NCBI RefSeq assembly: GCF_046557615.1
Contig: NZ_JBKIII010000003.1
Location: 186,001-250,000, forward strand
Length of the DNA stretch: 64,000 nt
Origin: Haloferax sp046557615
GTDB lineage: Archaea; Halobacteriota; Halobacteria; Halobacteriales; Haloferacaceae
Direction of reading: 5' to 3'
A model generated the notes under the pieces. The model was not told where the DNA came from and searched no databases. It worked only from the letters and a program-made list of their open reading frames with translations. Positions 50,367-59,580 of this stretch are shown piece after piece (positions within the stretch are counted from its first letter, which is position 1; each line of letters begins with the position of its first letter). Made by a program: the position numbers and the translations under genes.

Positions 50367-52310
50367 CTACTCCGAGAAGTTCGGATCACGGTCACCCTTG
50401 AAGGCGGCGACGCCTTCGAGCATGTCGTCGGTCGTCGTCAACAGACCGAATCCTTGGCTCTCTAGTGCCAGTGCGGCGTCGAGGCTAGCGTTCTGCCCCT
50501 CGTTGATGACGCTCTTTGCGACTTCGAGGGCGGTCTGTGGACCGTTCGCGATGTTCGAAACTGTCTGTTCGACATCTGATTCGAACTCGTCTTCGGGGAC
50601 GGCCCGATTGAGTATCCCCCAATCGGCCGCTTTTTGTGCCGAAATCGGCTCACCCGTGAAGACGAGTTCTTTCGTTCGTGGCTCACCGAGGAGGCGAACG
50701 AGACGCTGGGTCCCGCCGCCACCGGGAATCAGCCCGAGATTGATTTCTGGACTTCCCAGTGTCGACCCTTCGGTGGCGATACGGATGTCGCAGGCCAACG
50801 TTATCTCCATGCCCGCGCCGAGACAGAATCCGTCTATCTTTGCGACCGTGGGCCGTGGGAACTCGTACACGGCTTGAATCGCCTCATCGACGTACATTAG
50901 TTCCGTTGGTTCCGCCGTGGTGAAGCCGGTGATATCTGCACCAGCAGAGAATGCTCGGTCACCAGCACCTTCGAAGACGACGACGGAGACCTCCTCGTCG
51001 TTCACCGTCTCCAGTACTCGCTGGAGTTCGTCGAACATGTCGGTCGAGAACGCGTTGAGGCGTTCTTCGCGGTCGAACAGGACGTTCAATCGGCCGTCAT
51101 CCGTCAGTTCGTGGCTGATGTAATGGTAGGGGCCGCCGTCCGCGTAGTCGTAGAACCCACGACCAGCGTCTTCACCGGTATGACCGGCGTTCACCAGTTC
51201 GACGAGGTACTCTGCGGGTTCGTACCGTTTCGCGCCGGTCGCCTCGTATAGCTCTCGCAATTTCCGCAAGACGACGTCTAACCCTAGCTTGTCTGCGGTC
51301 CTACACGTTCCCTCGGGAAGACCACCACCGAGACGCATCCCCACGTCAATGTCTTCGGGGTCAGCAACGCCGTCGCCGACCAGCTTGGCCGCTTCGTTTA
51401 TCATTCGTGCTTCGATTCGGACTGTATCGACTCCCGCTCCTTGGTCGGGCGCGTAATCGGCACCTTTGCTGTCCTCGTACTCGTAGAACCCTCGCCCGGT
51501 CTTACGACCCAAATCACCGGCTTCGACACGTGATTGGACCGATTCGGGAACGGGGTCGTTCCACTGCTCGCGCGTGTGAGCAAAGATATCCAACCCACCG
51601 AAGTCGTTGAGTTCAAACGGTCCCATCGGATACCCCCGGTGGAACGTCATTGCAGCATCCATCTCGCTGATACTGGCGGCTTCCTCGTCGAGCATCCACG
51701 CAGCTTCTCCCATGAACGGTGTCAAGACGTTGTTGACGACGAATTGGGGGACGTCCTTGCGGACGAGTATCGGTGTCTTCTCTATCGACTCGACGAATTC
51801 ATATGCCGCCTTTGCGACAGCATCGTTCGTCTGTTCTCCGGAGACGACTTCGACGAGGTCCATCTTCACCGGGGGATTGAAGAAGTGGAGACCACAGCAC
51901 CGGTCCGGTCGGTCTGTCGCCTCTGCGATGTCGCTCACGCGCAGACTGGACGTGTTCGTCGCAATGACGGTCTCCGGCTCTGATGCGGCATCAGCATCGG
52001 CGAAAATCTCGCGTTTAATCTCGAGGTCTTCGGGTGCTGCCTCGATGACGAGGTCGACCGATTCGACCGCAGCCGCGAGGTCGGTCGTCGTCTCGATCCG
52101 GCCGAGGACGGCCTCGGGTTCTTCGTCCAACTGGCCTTTCTCGGCAAGCTTGTTCAAACTCCATTCGATTTGGTCGTACCCCGACTCGACGATATCGGGT
52201 TCGATGTCTCGCATGACGACGTCGTAGCCAGCCATTGCAGCCACTTCTGCGATACCGTGGCCCATGCTTCCCGCTCCGACGACCGCGAGGCTCTCTATCT
52301 CAATGTTCAT
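50367..52310 (-). CDS. Fused 3-hydroxyacyl-CoA dehydrogenase / enoyl-CoA hydratase
   Basis: A 647-residue bifunctional protein. The N-terminal dehydrogenase (about 1-370) has VVGAGSMGHGIAEVAAMAG and HFFNPPVKMDLVEVVSG with the catalytic His. The C-terminal hydratase (about 390-647) has LGAGMEITLACD and LGSPEINLGLIPGGGGTQRL with both catalytic Glu. The order is the reverse of bacterial FadB and is the common haloarchaeal arrangement. It heads an operon with thiolase, DUF35 and acyl-CoA ligase. Together they can activate an acid and carry out one round of beta-oxidation, except the acyl-CoA dehydrogenase step. Confidence 0.93.
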   Translation of the reverse strand: MNIEIESLAVVGAGSMGHGIAEVAAMAGYDVVMRDIEPDIVESGYDQIEWSLNKLAEKGQLDEEPEAVLGRIETTTDLAAAVESVDLVIEAAPEDLEIKREIFADADAASEPETVIATNTSSLRVSDIAEATDRPDRCCGLHFFNPPVKMDLVEVVSGEQTNDAVAKAAYEFVESIEKTPILVRKDVPQFVVNNVLTPFMGEAAWMLDEEAASISEMDAAMTFHRGYPMGPFELNDFGGLDIFAHTREQWNDPVPESVQSRVEAGDLGRKTGRGFYEYEDSKGADYAPDQGAGVDTVRIEARMINEAAKLVGDGVADPEDIDVGMRLGGGLPEGTCRTADKLGLDVVLRKLRELYEATGAKRYEPAEYLVELVNAGHTGEDAGRGFYDYADGGPYHYISHELTDDGRLNVLFDREERLNAFSTDMFDELQRVLETVNDEEVSVVVFEGAGDRAFSAGADITGFTTAEPTELMYVDEAIQAVYEFPRPTVAKIDGFCLGAGMEITLACDIRIATEGSTLGSPEINLGLIPGGGGTQRLVRLLGEPRTKELVFTGEPISAQKAADWGILNRAVPEDEFESDVEQTVSNIANGPQTALEVAKSVINEGQNASLDAALALESQGFGLLTTTDDMLEGVAAFKGDRDPNFSE

Positions 52311-52422
52311 CGTACTCGTCTCCGTTCGTGTGGTTTTTGATGTTGTTGTAATTCATCTTGCAATTACTCCGTTCTGGTTGGGAATCGTGGTCGGCTAGTC
52401 GAGCTGTGGTTGGCACAACCGG

Positions 52423-53130
52423 TCACACTCCCAGATACTCTTGTCTCAGCTCAGTATCGGTTTTGAGCCGTTCTGTCGTTACTTCGTCCACGATACGACC
52501 CTCGTCGATGATGTAGTGTCGGTCCGCCACAGCCATCGCGACGGCAACGTTCTGCTCGACGAGGAGTACCGTCACATTCCGGTCATCACTTATCTCTTTG
52601 ATGATAGACTCGATTCGTCTGACGATGTACGGTGCGAGTCCCTCACAGGGTTCGTCCAAGAGAATCATCTCCGGGTTTGCAACGAGACTCCGCGCGATAG
52701 CCAACATCTGCTGTTCGCCGCCACTCATGTTCTTCGAGAGGCGATTTCGCATTTTGTTGAGTTCGGGGAACTGCTCGAATACGGTCGCGACATCTAAGGG
52801 GTCGTTCGCGTGGTTCGCCGCAAGTCTGATGTTCTCTTCGACGGTGAGTTCGCTGAAGCAGCGGCGTCCTTCGGGGACAAGCGAGAGTCCGAGTTTCGGT
52901 ATCTCGTAACTTTGAGCCGCTTGCAAATCGTGGCCATCGAACGTGATGCTACCACCGCGAATCTGTGGCTCGTCGGCACCGACTATCGCTCGCATCGTCG
53001 TCGTCTTCCCCGCGCCGTTCCGGCCAAGGAGCGAGACGACTTCGTCACGGTCGATCGAGAGGTCCACGCCGAACAGTACCTGACCAGTCTCGTAACCCGC
53101 CTCCAAGTCGGATACGTCGAGAAGCGTCAT
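52423..53130 (-). CDS. livF: HAAT ABC transporter ATP-binding protein, LivF type (transporter 3)
   Basis: A 235-residue ABC ATPase with Walker A GRNGAGKTT, signature MSGGEQQML (about 134-142) and Walker B MILLDEPCEGLAPY. It is the last gene of the transporter 3 operon and overlaps livG by 4 nt. Confidence 0.93.
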   Translation of the reverse strand: MTLLDVSDLEAGYETGQVLFGVDLSIDRDEVVSLLGRNGAGKTTTMRAIVGADEPQIRGGSITFDGHDLQAAQSYEIPKLGLSLVPEGRRCFSELTVEENIRLAANHANDPLDVATVFEQFPELNKMRNRLSKNMSGGEQQMLAIARSLVANPEMILLDEPCEGLAPYIVRRIESIIKEISDDRNVTVLLVEQNVAVAMAVADRHYIIDEGRIVDEVTTERLKTDTELRQEYLGV

Positions 53131-53936
53131 AGCTCCTCCCGCATCCCGCCGAGGTAGGCGTTTTGCACTTCTTCATTTCCACGAATCTCTTCCGGACTCC
53201 CCGTCGCAAGAATTTCTCCTTGGTTGAGGACGGTGATTCGGTCACTCATCGAGAGGACAATACTCATGTCGTGTTCGATGAGGAGGATGGTGAGGTCGAG
53301 TTCGCGTTGTAATTCGTCCACCATGTCGGCGGTCTCTTTGGTCTCGGATGTCCCCATCCCGCTTGTCGGCTCATCGAGCAACAGCATCGACGGCTCGGTC
53401 GCCAGTGCGATGGCGATTCCAAGTCGTCGCTGGTCTCCGTGCGAGAGGTTCTTCGTCTTGACGTGGTGTTGGTCGTGGAGCCCAACCCGTTCGAGGTATT
53501 CGAAGGCCTCCTCTTGGTACATCGCTTGGCCGTCGCCGAGGACGTTCAACGTGAACGTTCCCGACTGGACTGTCTGAACGACAATCCGGACGTTTTCGAG
53601 GACAGTGAGGTCGTTGAACAGTTGATTCGACTGGAACGACCGTGCGAGCCCGCGGTGGGGCCGAGATTCCTCAGCGAGGTGCGTTATCTCCTCGTCATCG
53701 AACCAGACGCTACCTTCTGTCGGGTCGAGTACACCAGTGATGGTGTTGAACAGCGTCGTCTTTCCGGCCCCATTCGGTCCGATAATCGCGTGCAGTTCGC
53801 CTCGTTCGACGGTCAGGTCGACGTTTCTGAGGGCGACCACGCCACCGAACGTCTTCGTGAGCCCATCAGTTCGGAGAATCGTGTCTTCCGGTGTCGCAGC
53901 GGCCGTCGGTCCGTCTTTCAGCGTTGTTTCGTTCAT
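53127..53936 (-). CDS. livG: HAAT ABC transporter ATP-binding protein, LivG type (transporter 3)
   Basis: A 269-residue ABC ATPase with an N-terminal extension of about 20 residues before the first strand. Walker A GPNGAGKTT (about 54), signature LSHGDQRRLGIA (about 163), Walker B MLLLDEPTSGMG (about 180) and H-loop IEHD. Overlaps of 4 nt on both sides. Confidence 0.93.
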   Translation of the reverse strand: MNETTLKDGPTAAATPEDTILRTDGLTKTFGGVVALRNVDLTVERGELHAIIGPNGAGKTTLFNTITGVLDPTEGSVWFDDEEITHLAEESRPHRGLARSFQSNQLFNDLTVLENVRIVVQTVQSGTFTLNVLGDGQAMYQEEAFEYLERVGLHDQHHVKTKNLSHGDQRRLGIAIALATEPSMLLLDEPTSGMGTSETKETADMVDELQRELDLTILLIEHDMSIVLSMSDRITVLNQGEILATGSPEEIRGNEEVQNAYLGGMREEL

Positions 53937-55048
53937 GTTCGGTCTCCGTTGAGTCTATCGTAAACACGCTCGATGCCTCCGCGGAACAGTCCCCACACAC
54001 CTTCACGAGGTGCGACGAGAACCGCCACCACGAACAGCAGCCCGAGGAAGAATTGCCAGTAGGCAAGCACTCCGGACAGCTCTATTGTCACCAGCGGGAA
54101 CTCCGATACTGGAAGTACGAGCGTCTCGAACTCCGTGAGGAAGTCTTCGGCGAACAGCCAGACAAACGCGCCCGCTGCTGGGCCGAGGAAGTAATTCGTC
54201 CCACCGAGGATGGTCATCAAGATGATGTCACCACTCGTGGTTATCGAGAGGTTCTGAAGCGTCGCTCCTTGATTGTTTATCTCCAAGAGAACGCCCGCTA
54301 GCGACGTGAACGCAGCACTGAACGTGAACGCCCACACCTTGTACCGCTTGGTGTCGATGCCGACAGCACGGGCCAACTGCTCGTTCTCCCGGAGCGCAGC
54401 AAGCGTCCGGCCGAACGGCGAGCGAACCAGTTGCCACAGCGCCAACATACCGAACAGGAAGACTGCGGCGAGGAGATAGTACCAGTCGAAGCTAACCCAC
54501 CCCAGCGAGACGTACATCACACCGCGGTAGCTTTCTATCCACGTCGGAAGTGCGCCACTGATGCCGGTACTCCCGCCGGTGAGGCCACCGTAGTTCTGAT
54601 TGACGATGAAGTAGACCGACTGGGCGAACGCCAGAGTCAACATAGCGAAGTATATCTCGCCTTTCTCGACCGTGAGACGACCAAGAAGGTAACCCAGCGT
54701 CGTCGCCGCGGCAACTCCGACAACCGCCGCGAGAATGAACGGCAAGTCCAATCGAACGAGGCTGATGGCGACGCCGTACGTGCCGATTCCGAGGAACATC
54801 GAATGGCCGAACGAAAGTAGGCCAGAGTACCCGATGAGCAGGTTGAACGACACGGCAAACAGCATCCAGATGAGGATGGTGTTGGCGATTTGTTCGTACC
54901 CGAGGAGCGCCGGGTGCGAGACGACTGGCCGGATGAAGACGACGATAGCGATGAGTCCGAGAGGGACTTGCAGTTTCGTTATCGACTCCGGCGTCACGGC
55001 GTTGATGACTCTGGTCACGAGTGAGTTCGGGGAGCGCTGTCCGCTCAT
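53933..55048 (-). CDS. livM: HAAT ABC transporter permease, LivM type (transporter 3)
   Basis: A 371-residue permease with about ten hydrophobic segments, GYSGLLSFGHSMFLGIGTYG (about 73) and the coupling loop LAALRENEQLARAVGIDTK (about 235). It overlaps livG and livH by 4 nt each. Confidence 0.93.
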   Translation of the reverse strand: MSGQRSPNSLVTRVINAVTPESITKLQVPLGLIAIVVFIRPVVSHPALLGYEQIANTILIWMLFAVSFNLLIGYSGLLSFGHSMFLGIGTYGVAISLVRLDLPFILAAVVGVAAATTLGYLLGRLTVEKGEIYFAMLTLAFAQSVYFIVNQNYGGLTGGSTGISGALPTWIESYRGVMYVSLGWVSFDWYYLLAAVFLFGMLALWQLVRSPFGRTLAALRENEQLARAVGIDTKRYKVWAFTFSAAFTSLAGVLLEINNQGATLQNLSITTSGDIILMTILGGTNYFLGPAAGAFVWLFAEDFLTEFETLVLPVSEFPLVTIELSGVLAYWQFFLGLLFVVAVLVAPREGVWGLFRGGIERVYDRLNGDRT

Positions 55049-56073
55049 TCGAGAAAGCCCTCCTGACCGAACAATCCGCGTGGTCTAACGAGCAGAACGG
55101 CAATCATCACGAGGTAGGGCATCAACCCGCCGATGCCTGGGATTGCAACCGCATCGATAGTGGTTCGAATCGCCAACGTTTCGAGGACGAGTGGCGTCAG
55201 AAACACTGCCTCTCCGATGAGCAGTCCTGATACGACGCTCCCGAACAGGCTTCCAATGCCACCGACCACGACGACGACGAACGCGAGGATGATAAACTGG
55301 TCGCCCATCCCGATATCCATCCCGAGTTCCGTTCCTCGGAGGACGCCGCCTAATCCAGCGGTCGCAGCACCGAGGAAGAACATCAAGACGAATCGAATGG
55401 GGATGTTGACACCCACTAATTCGGCCATCTCGCGGTCGAGTACACCTGCTCGCACAGACAGTCCGAAGTCGGTCCGTTCGATAAGCACGTACACCGAAGC
55501 GACGATGAGGATGCTTACGACCACCGTGAACAGTCTGAACTGGGCGACGTTGGTGACGACGAGGTCGATGCTCGACGACAAGACGGCTGGTTTCGGCACG
55601 CTCAGGGGTGATGCGCCCCAGATTGCACGAGTCGCCTCGTTCAGCATCAGTGCCAATCCAAACGTCGCCAACAATCCGATAAGTGGCGTCTCGTCGTACA
55701 GTCGGTAGAGGATAGTGCGTTCGATGACAATCCCGAGAACACCAACCAACACTGGAACGACGACCAGTGCCACCCAGAAGGAGAGGCCCCAGCCAACGAC
55801 GACCTGGAACGTCAGGTACGCCCCTAACATGAACAACGCGCCGTGGGCGAAGTTGACCACGCCGAGCAATCCAAGGATGATGGACAGCCCCAGCGCCAAG
55901 AGGACGAGAATGAACCCGTAGACGAGTCCACCGACTAACTGGTCAACGAACAGCCCAGGTCGCAAGGCGAACGCGTTCGCTAAGAGGACCAGTAGAACGG
56001 CCCAGAACACGAGTGCGTTCCGTGACCACTGGGTGTTTGAAGGGTCGAGCGTTCGCGGTAGTTTGTATTCCAT
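55045..56073 (-). CDS. livH: HAAT ABC transporter permease, LivH type (transporter 3)
   Basis: A 342-residue permease. It has LLGVVNFAHGALFMLGAYL (about 67) and the LivH coupling loop VRAGVLDREMAELVGVNIPIR (about 211), with eight hydrophobic segments. It follows the binding-protein gene after 9 nt and overlaps livM by 4 nt. Confidence 0.93.
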   Translation of the reverse strand: MEYKLPRTLDPSNTQWSRNALVFWAVLLVLLANAFALRPGLFVDQLVGGLVYGFILVLLALGLSIILGLLGVVNFAHGALFMLGAYLTFQVVVGWGLSFWVALVVVPVLVGVLGIVIERTILYRLYDETPLIGLLATFGLALMLNEATRAIWGASPLSVPKPAVLSSSIDLVVTNVAQFRLFTVVVSILIVASVYVLIERTDFGLSVRAGVLDREMAELVGVNIPIRFVLMFFLGAATAGLGGVLRGTELGMDIGMGDQFIILAFVVVVVGGIGSLFGSVVSGLLIGEAVFLTPLVLETLAIRTTIDAVAIPGIGGLMPYLVMIAVLLVRPRGLFGQEGFLE

Positions 56074-56082
56074 GATTTCGGG

Positions 56083-57399
56083 CTACAGCTGGCAGCCAGT
56101 TTCCTCGCAGGCCCGAGCAAGCTCGTCGCCCGCGATTGTCTCGTCGACGCCGAACCATTCCTTCCACGGGTCGTCTTTCATCTCCCCGGTATCGAGTCCC
56201 GAGACGACGTGCGTCGGTTGGATGAGCTGATGGTCACACTCGCGCCAGTACATCGTCCCTGACTGAATGTCGGAGACAGGTCCCTCGATTTGGTGGCCTT
56301 CCAACTCGGTTGTGATATCGGCACCAGCCGTCGAACCAGCTCGCATCGCCGCACGAACCTGCTGATCGAGAGACGTGTACGCCATATAATGACGTGCGAA
56401 TGGGTCGGTGTCGCCTTCGTCAACCACGCGTTGTTTGAACTCGTCGGCCCCTTCGACAGCGTTCGCCCACCCAGTTGGGCCAATATCGACTGCGGACGCG
56501 GCATCTTTCCCGAGGCCCCAGAGGACGAGGTCTTCGAACTGGTGGTACATCAGCGTCAACTCCTCGTGGAGTCCCGTGTTCATCATTTGCTCGGTCGCCA
56601 GTCTCGCGTCGAGTCCGGGGATGAGAAGCGCCACAGCATCCGCGTCGGAGTTCTGGACGTTGTTGATGTATTGTGTGTAGTCGTCGCCGGGGAACGGCGT
56701 CGCGTCCGACCCGACGACCGAAGCGCCGTTCTCTTCGAGCGTCGCGGAGATAACCTTCTGTGCGGTCTGTCCCCATACGTAATCAGAGTAGAGGATGTAC
56801 CACGAGTCGGCTTCGTTCGCCATCCGCGGTCCAGCCGAACGAGCCATCATCGTATTCGACTGATAGACGCTGAACATATGTTCTGCACACGCACTTCCCG
56901 TGATAGAGTCTGATGCACCCTGGGCGATATACGACACACCGTTGTCGGACGCCCACGACCCCATACTCGTACAGACCGCAGACGAGATTCCGCCGTGTGC
57001 AAAGTCGATGCCGTCGGATGTGACGGCCCGTTTCATACGTTCGAGCGCCGTACTCGGGTTCGTCTCAGTGTCGTATTCTTTCAGTGTGATAGAGATGCCA
57101 AACTCCTCTTCGAGGTCTTGCTTCGCAAGTATCGACCCCGTCGTCACCGATTCGCCCCACGGAGCGAACGCGCCCGTATACGGGGCGAAGACGCCGACTG
57201 TGAGTTCTTCGATGTCACTGCCGGAAGAGCCGCCACCCGACGACCCCGAGTCGTCATCGTTTCCGCTACCGGAATCGCCGGAACCACCGGAGTCGTCAGC
57301 ATCGCCGGGACTTCCAGCACAACCAGCCAGCCCTGCAATCCCAGCTGTCGAGGCTACACCTATCTGTTTCAGCAGCTGTCGTCTGCTATTGACAACCAT
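56083..57399 (-). CDS. HAAT-type substrate-binding lipoprotein (transporter 3)
   Basis: A 438-residue LivK-family binding protein with a Tat signal SRRQLLKQIG, lipobox LAGC (about 27) and a Ser/Asp/Gly linker. TATAAATA about 27 nt upstream of the ATG (57420-57428) marks a leaderless start. It has WRECDHQL near residue 392 and ends in CEETGCQL, features shared with the transporter 2 binding protein. The nearest regulator is the IclR gene 140 nt upstream on the same strand, whose own promoter precedes it. Confidence 0.92.
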   Translation of the reverse strand: MVVNSRRQLLKQIGVASTAGIAGLAGCAGSPGDADDSGGSGDSGSGNDDDSGSSGGGSSGSDIEELTVGVFAPYTGAFAPWGESVTTGSILAKQDLEEEFGISITLKEYDTETNPSTALERMKRAVTSDGIDFAHGGISSAVCTSMGSWASDNGVSYIAQGASDSITGSACAEHMFSVYQSNTMMARSAGPRMANEADSWYILYSDYVWGQTAQKVISATLEENGASVVGSDATPFPGDDYTQYINNVQNSDADAVALLIPGLDARLATEQMMNTGLHEELTLMYHQFEDLVLWGLGKDAASAVDIGPTGWANAVEGADEFKQRVVDEGDTDPFARHYMAYTSLDQQVRAAMRAGSTAGADITTELEGHQIEGPVSDIQSGTMYWRECDHQLIQPTHVVSGLDTGEMKDDPWKEWFGVDETIAGDELARACEETGCQL

Positions 57400-57536
57400 A
57401 CTCCTACGAGTGGTAATATCATATTTATAGATTATGGAGAATCATATCCCATCGATGTTCACTCCACTCATAGTGAACACGAGCCGTGCAATAGGTGCCA
57501 CATACCATCGCTCTACGGCACCGGTGCCACCGAAAG

Positions 57537-58298
57537 TCACGGCGAGTACTGGTAGTTTACAGACACGATGTTGGCCGATTTCTGTACTTCTCGCGCGAGT
57601 TCTGCCCGGTACTCTTCGTCCCGGAGTCGGTCGGTAGGACAAACCACACCCAGCGACCCTATCACTTGGTCATCGACTTCGACCGGTGCGGCGACAACAC
57701 CCATTCCAACGACCTGCTCGTTCCAGTCAACTGCGTATCCCTGCTCTTTTATCTTCTTGAGTTCGTCGCACAACTCGTCGCGGTCAGTTATCGTATGGTC
57801 CGTCATTGCGACCAAGTCGTGTTCTTCGATGATACGGTCTCGACGGTCTTCGGGGTAATTCGCAAGCATCACTTTCCCGGCGGCGTGTGTGTGAATTGGA
57901 ATCGTAATTCCCGGATAGATGCCCAGTTTCAGTGATTCAGCGCTATGTTCTGCGTGGAGAATTACGAACCGGCCACGCTCTTCGATGTTCGCACTGGCGA
58001 TTTCCCCCGTGTTCTCCACGATTCGCTCAAGTTCGGGCTTGGCAATGTGGAACAATCGATTTCGATACTTCATCTGGCCACCGAATTCCAATAGTCGGAA
58101 TCCGAGTCGGTATCTTCCGTCGTCGTTGATCACGTACCCTATCGACGTCAGGGTGCGGAGGTAGTCATGGACGGTACTCTTCGGGAGGTCGATCTTCCGG
58201 GACAGTTCGGCGACGCCGACTTCTTTCTCATCTTTCAACAACTCGAGTATTTCGAACGCACGTTCGATAGTCTTTAGACCGGTCGTACTCTCTTTCAT
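57537..58298 (-). CDS. IclR-family transcriptional regulator 2
   Basis: A 253-residue IclR protein with winged helix LSRKIDLPKSTVHDYLRTL (about 33-51) and an effector domain with IHTHAAGKVMLANYP and GSLGVVCP. I start at Met58298 (MKESTTGL), since a TTTATCA lies 25-31 nt upstream; a start at 58313 would add five residues. It is upstream of transporter 3 on the same strand. The palindrome found near IclR 1 does not occur here, so this regulator has a different site. Confidence 0.92.
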   Translation of the reverse strand: MKESTTGLKTIERAFEILELLKDEKEVGVAELSRKIDLPKSTVHDYLRTLTSIGYVINDDGRYRLGFRLLEFGGQMKYRNRLFHIAKPELERIVENTGEIASANIEERGRFVILHAEHSAESLKLGIYPGITIPIHTHAAGKVMLANYPEDRRDRIIEEHDLVAMTDHTITDRDELCDELKKIKEQGYAVDWNEQVVGMGVVAAPVEVDDQVIGSLGVVCPTDRLRDEEYRAELAREVQKSANIVSVNYQYSP

Positions 58299-59580
58299 GT
58301 TCAGTGTTGACACACTACGTTCTGATAAATCATCCGATTATCTCGAATGGATGACGTCACGTCGTCCTCGGGGGTGGAAGCGGTCAGTCGGAAGCGTGAC
58401 GAGCGGTGTCCAGTTCATTTTTTCACGTGCGCGAGCGCCTCACAGACGAGAAAACTTCTAATTGCATTGGCACCCCCTCACCCGTAGTCAACCGATGGCG
58501 TGTAAATCTGCTTTCTGCAAACGACAAGTGGCCTATCTGTCCGAGATAATCGAACAATACATTCGTCGAAGCAGCGAATCCACGGTCGAGAGACAAGAGA
58601 ATCATCCTCCTAGCTACAGAGTGCCTCGAACACGGAGTACCTCGCTTACATCTGTACTTTGACTGGTGCGAGTATGAGCTTGGACTACGCTTGTAGATTA
58701 CAAAACTACATCTGTAATTCTATTCACTTTCCACTCGATTTAGTTGCGAATAGTATACAGACACTCGTCTACATCGTATCCGAGAATTGGCATTCTATTC
58801 ATATGTTCTTCGTATTAGTGTGAATACTTCAACTGTAGAGCGGTATCTCGACGACAAATGGAATCGAAACGGTATTGTAAGGTCATCGGACAGCGCCGAA
58901 AAACAATATCCGTTCGATATAATCGAATGAAATCTATCTAACGACTCTGATACTGGTCGGTCTGGGTGGCCAGTCTTTGGCCGTGCATTCGCTACCAGAA
59001 TTGTGTAATATTGACAATATAGTTCGATCTCTATCGTTGCTTCTTCATCTGAATAAATTGACAATAGAAGAGTACTATCCGATTAATCGAGGCCAAAACC
59101 CCATATTCGATTGGTTATTTGTTGAATATAGTGAATATGGACACAGATGAGTCAATTCAAATGTTGCTACCAACCTCATTACTCATGTATGCTTAATGAA
59201 ATTCTATTCGGATACTAGTTCTCTAGAATCGCGGCCAAATTGTCAAATCGAAGTATCCGATGCAACCAATGCTGTAGAAGGTACGTTTTGTTCGGCTGAA
59301 CGAGTACATTAGAGACAGAAGTAGGAGTACTTGAACAAGCGTACGGAGACAGACTATCGGTCTCTGTTCGCACGTTCATTATCCGAGGTTACAAGGTTGT
59401 GGGGACACCCAAATTCGATATAGCATCATGCAATTTATGAGGTGGTGAAGGAATATCGCCCAGCTATTGTGTTGTATTGTTGTCTGGGTTGGACAACAAC
59501 GCACCACAAATTATAGTACGAGTGACTGTATTGTTCACGATACTGAAATTCATGGATTCAAAAACGCCCGCTGACGGCGA
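58299..59580. other. Long AT-rich non-coding region upstream of the integrase
   Basis: About 1.28 kb with low GC and no credible gene on either strand; the frames seen (60 and 89 codons) are not acidic and have poor codon use. Two copies of TACATCTGTA (about 58648 and 58705) lie close together. No tRNA gene or direct-repeat attachment site was recognised by eye. Confidence 0.6.

Noticed and set aside
58795..59064. Open frame of 89 codons on the minus strand in the integrase upstream gap
   Set aside because: AT-rich, neutral composition, no recognisable family, no promoter-like box.
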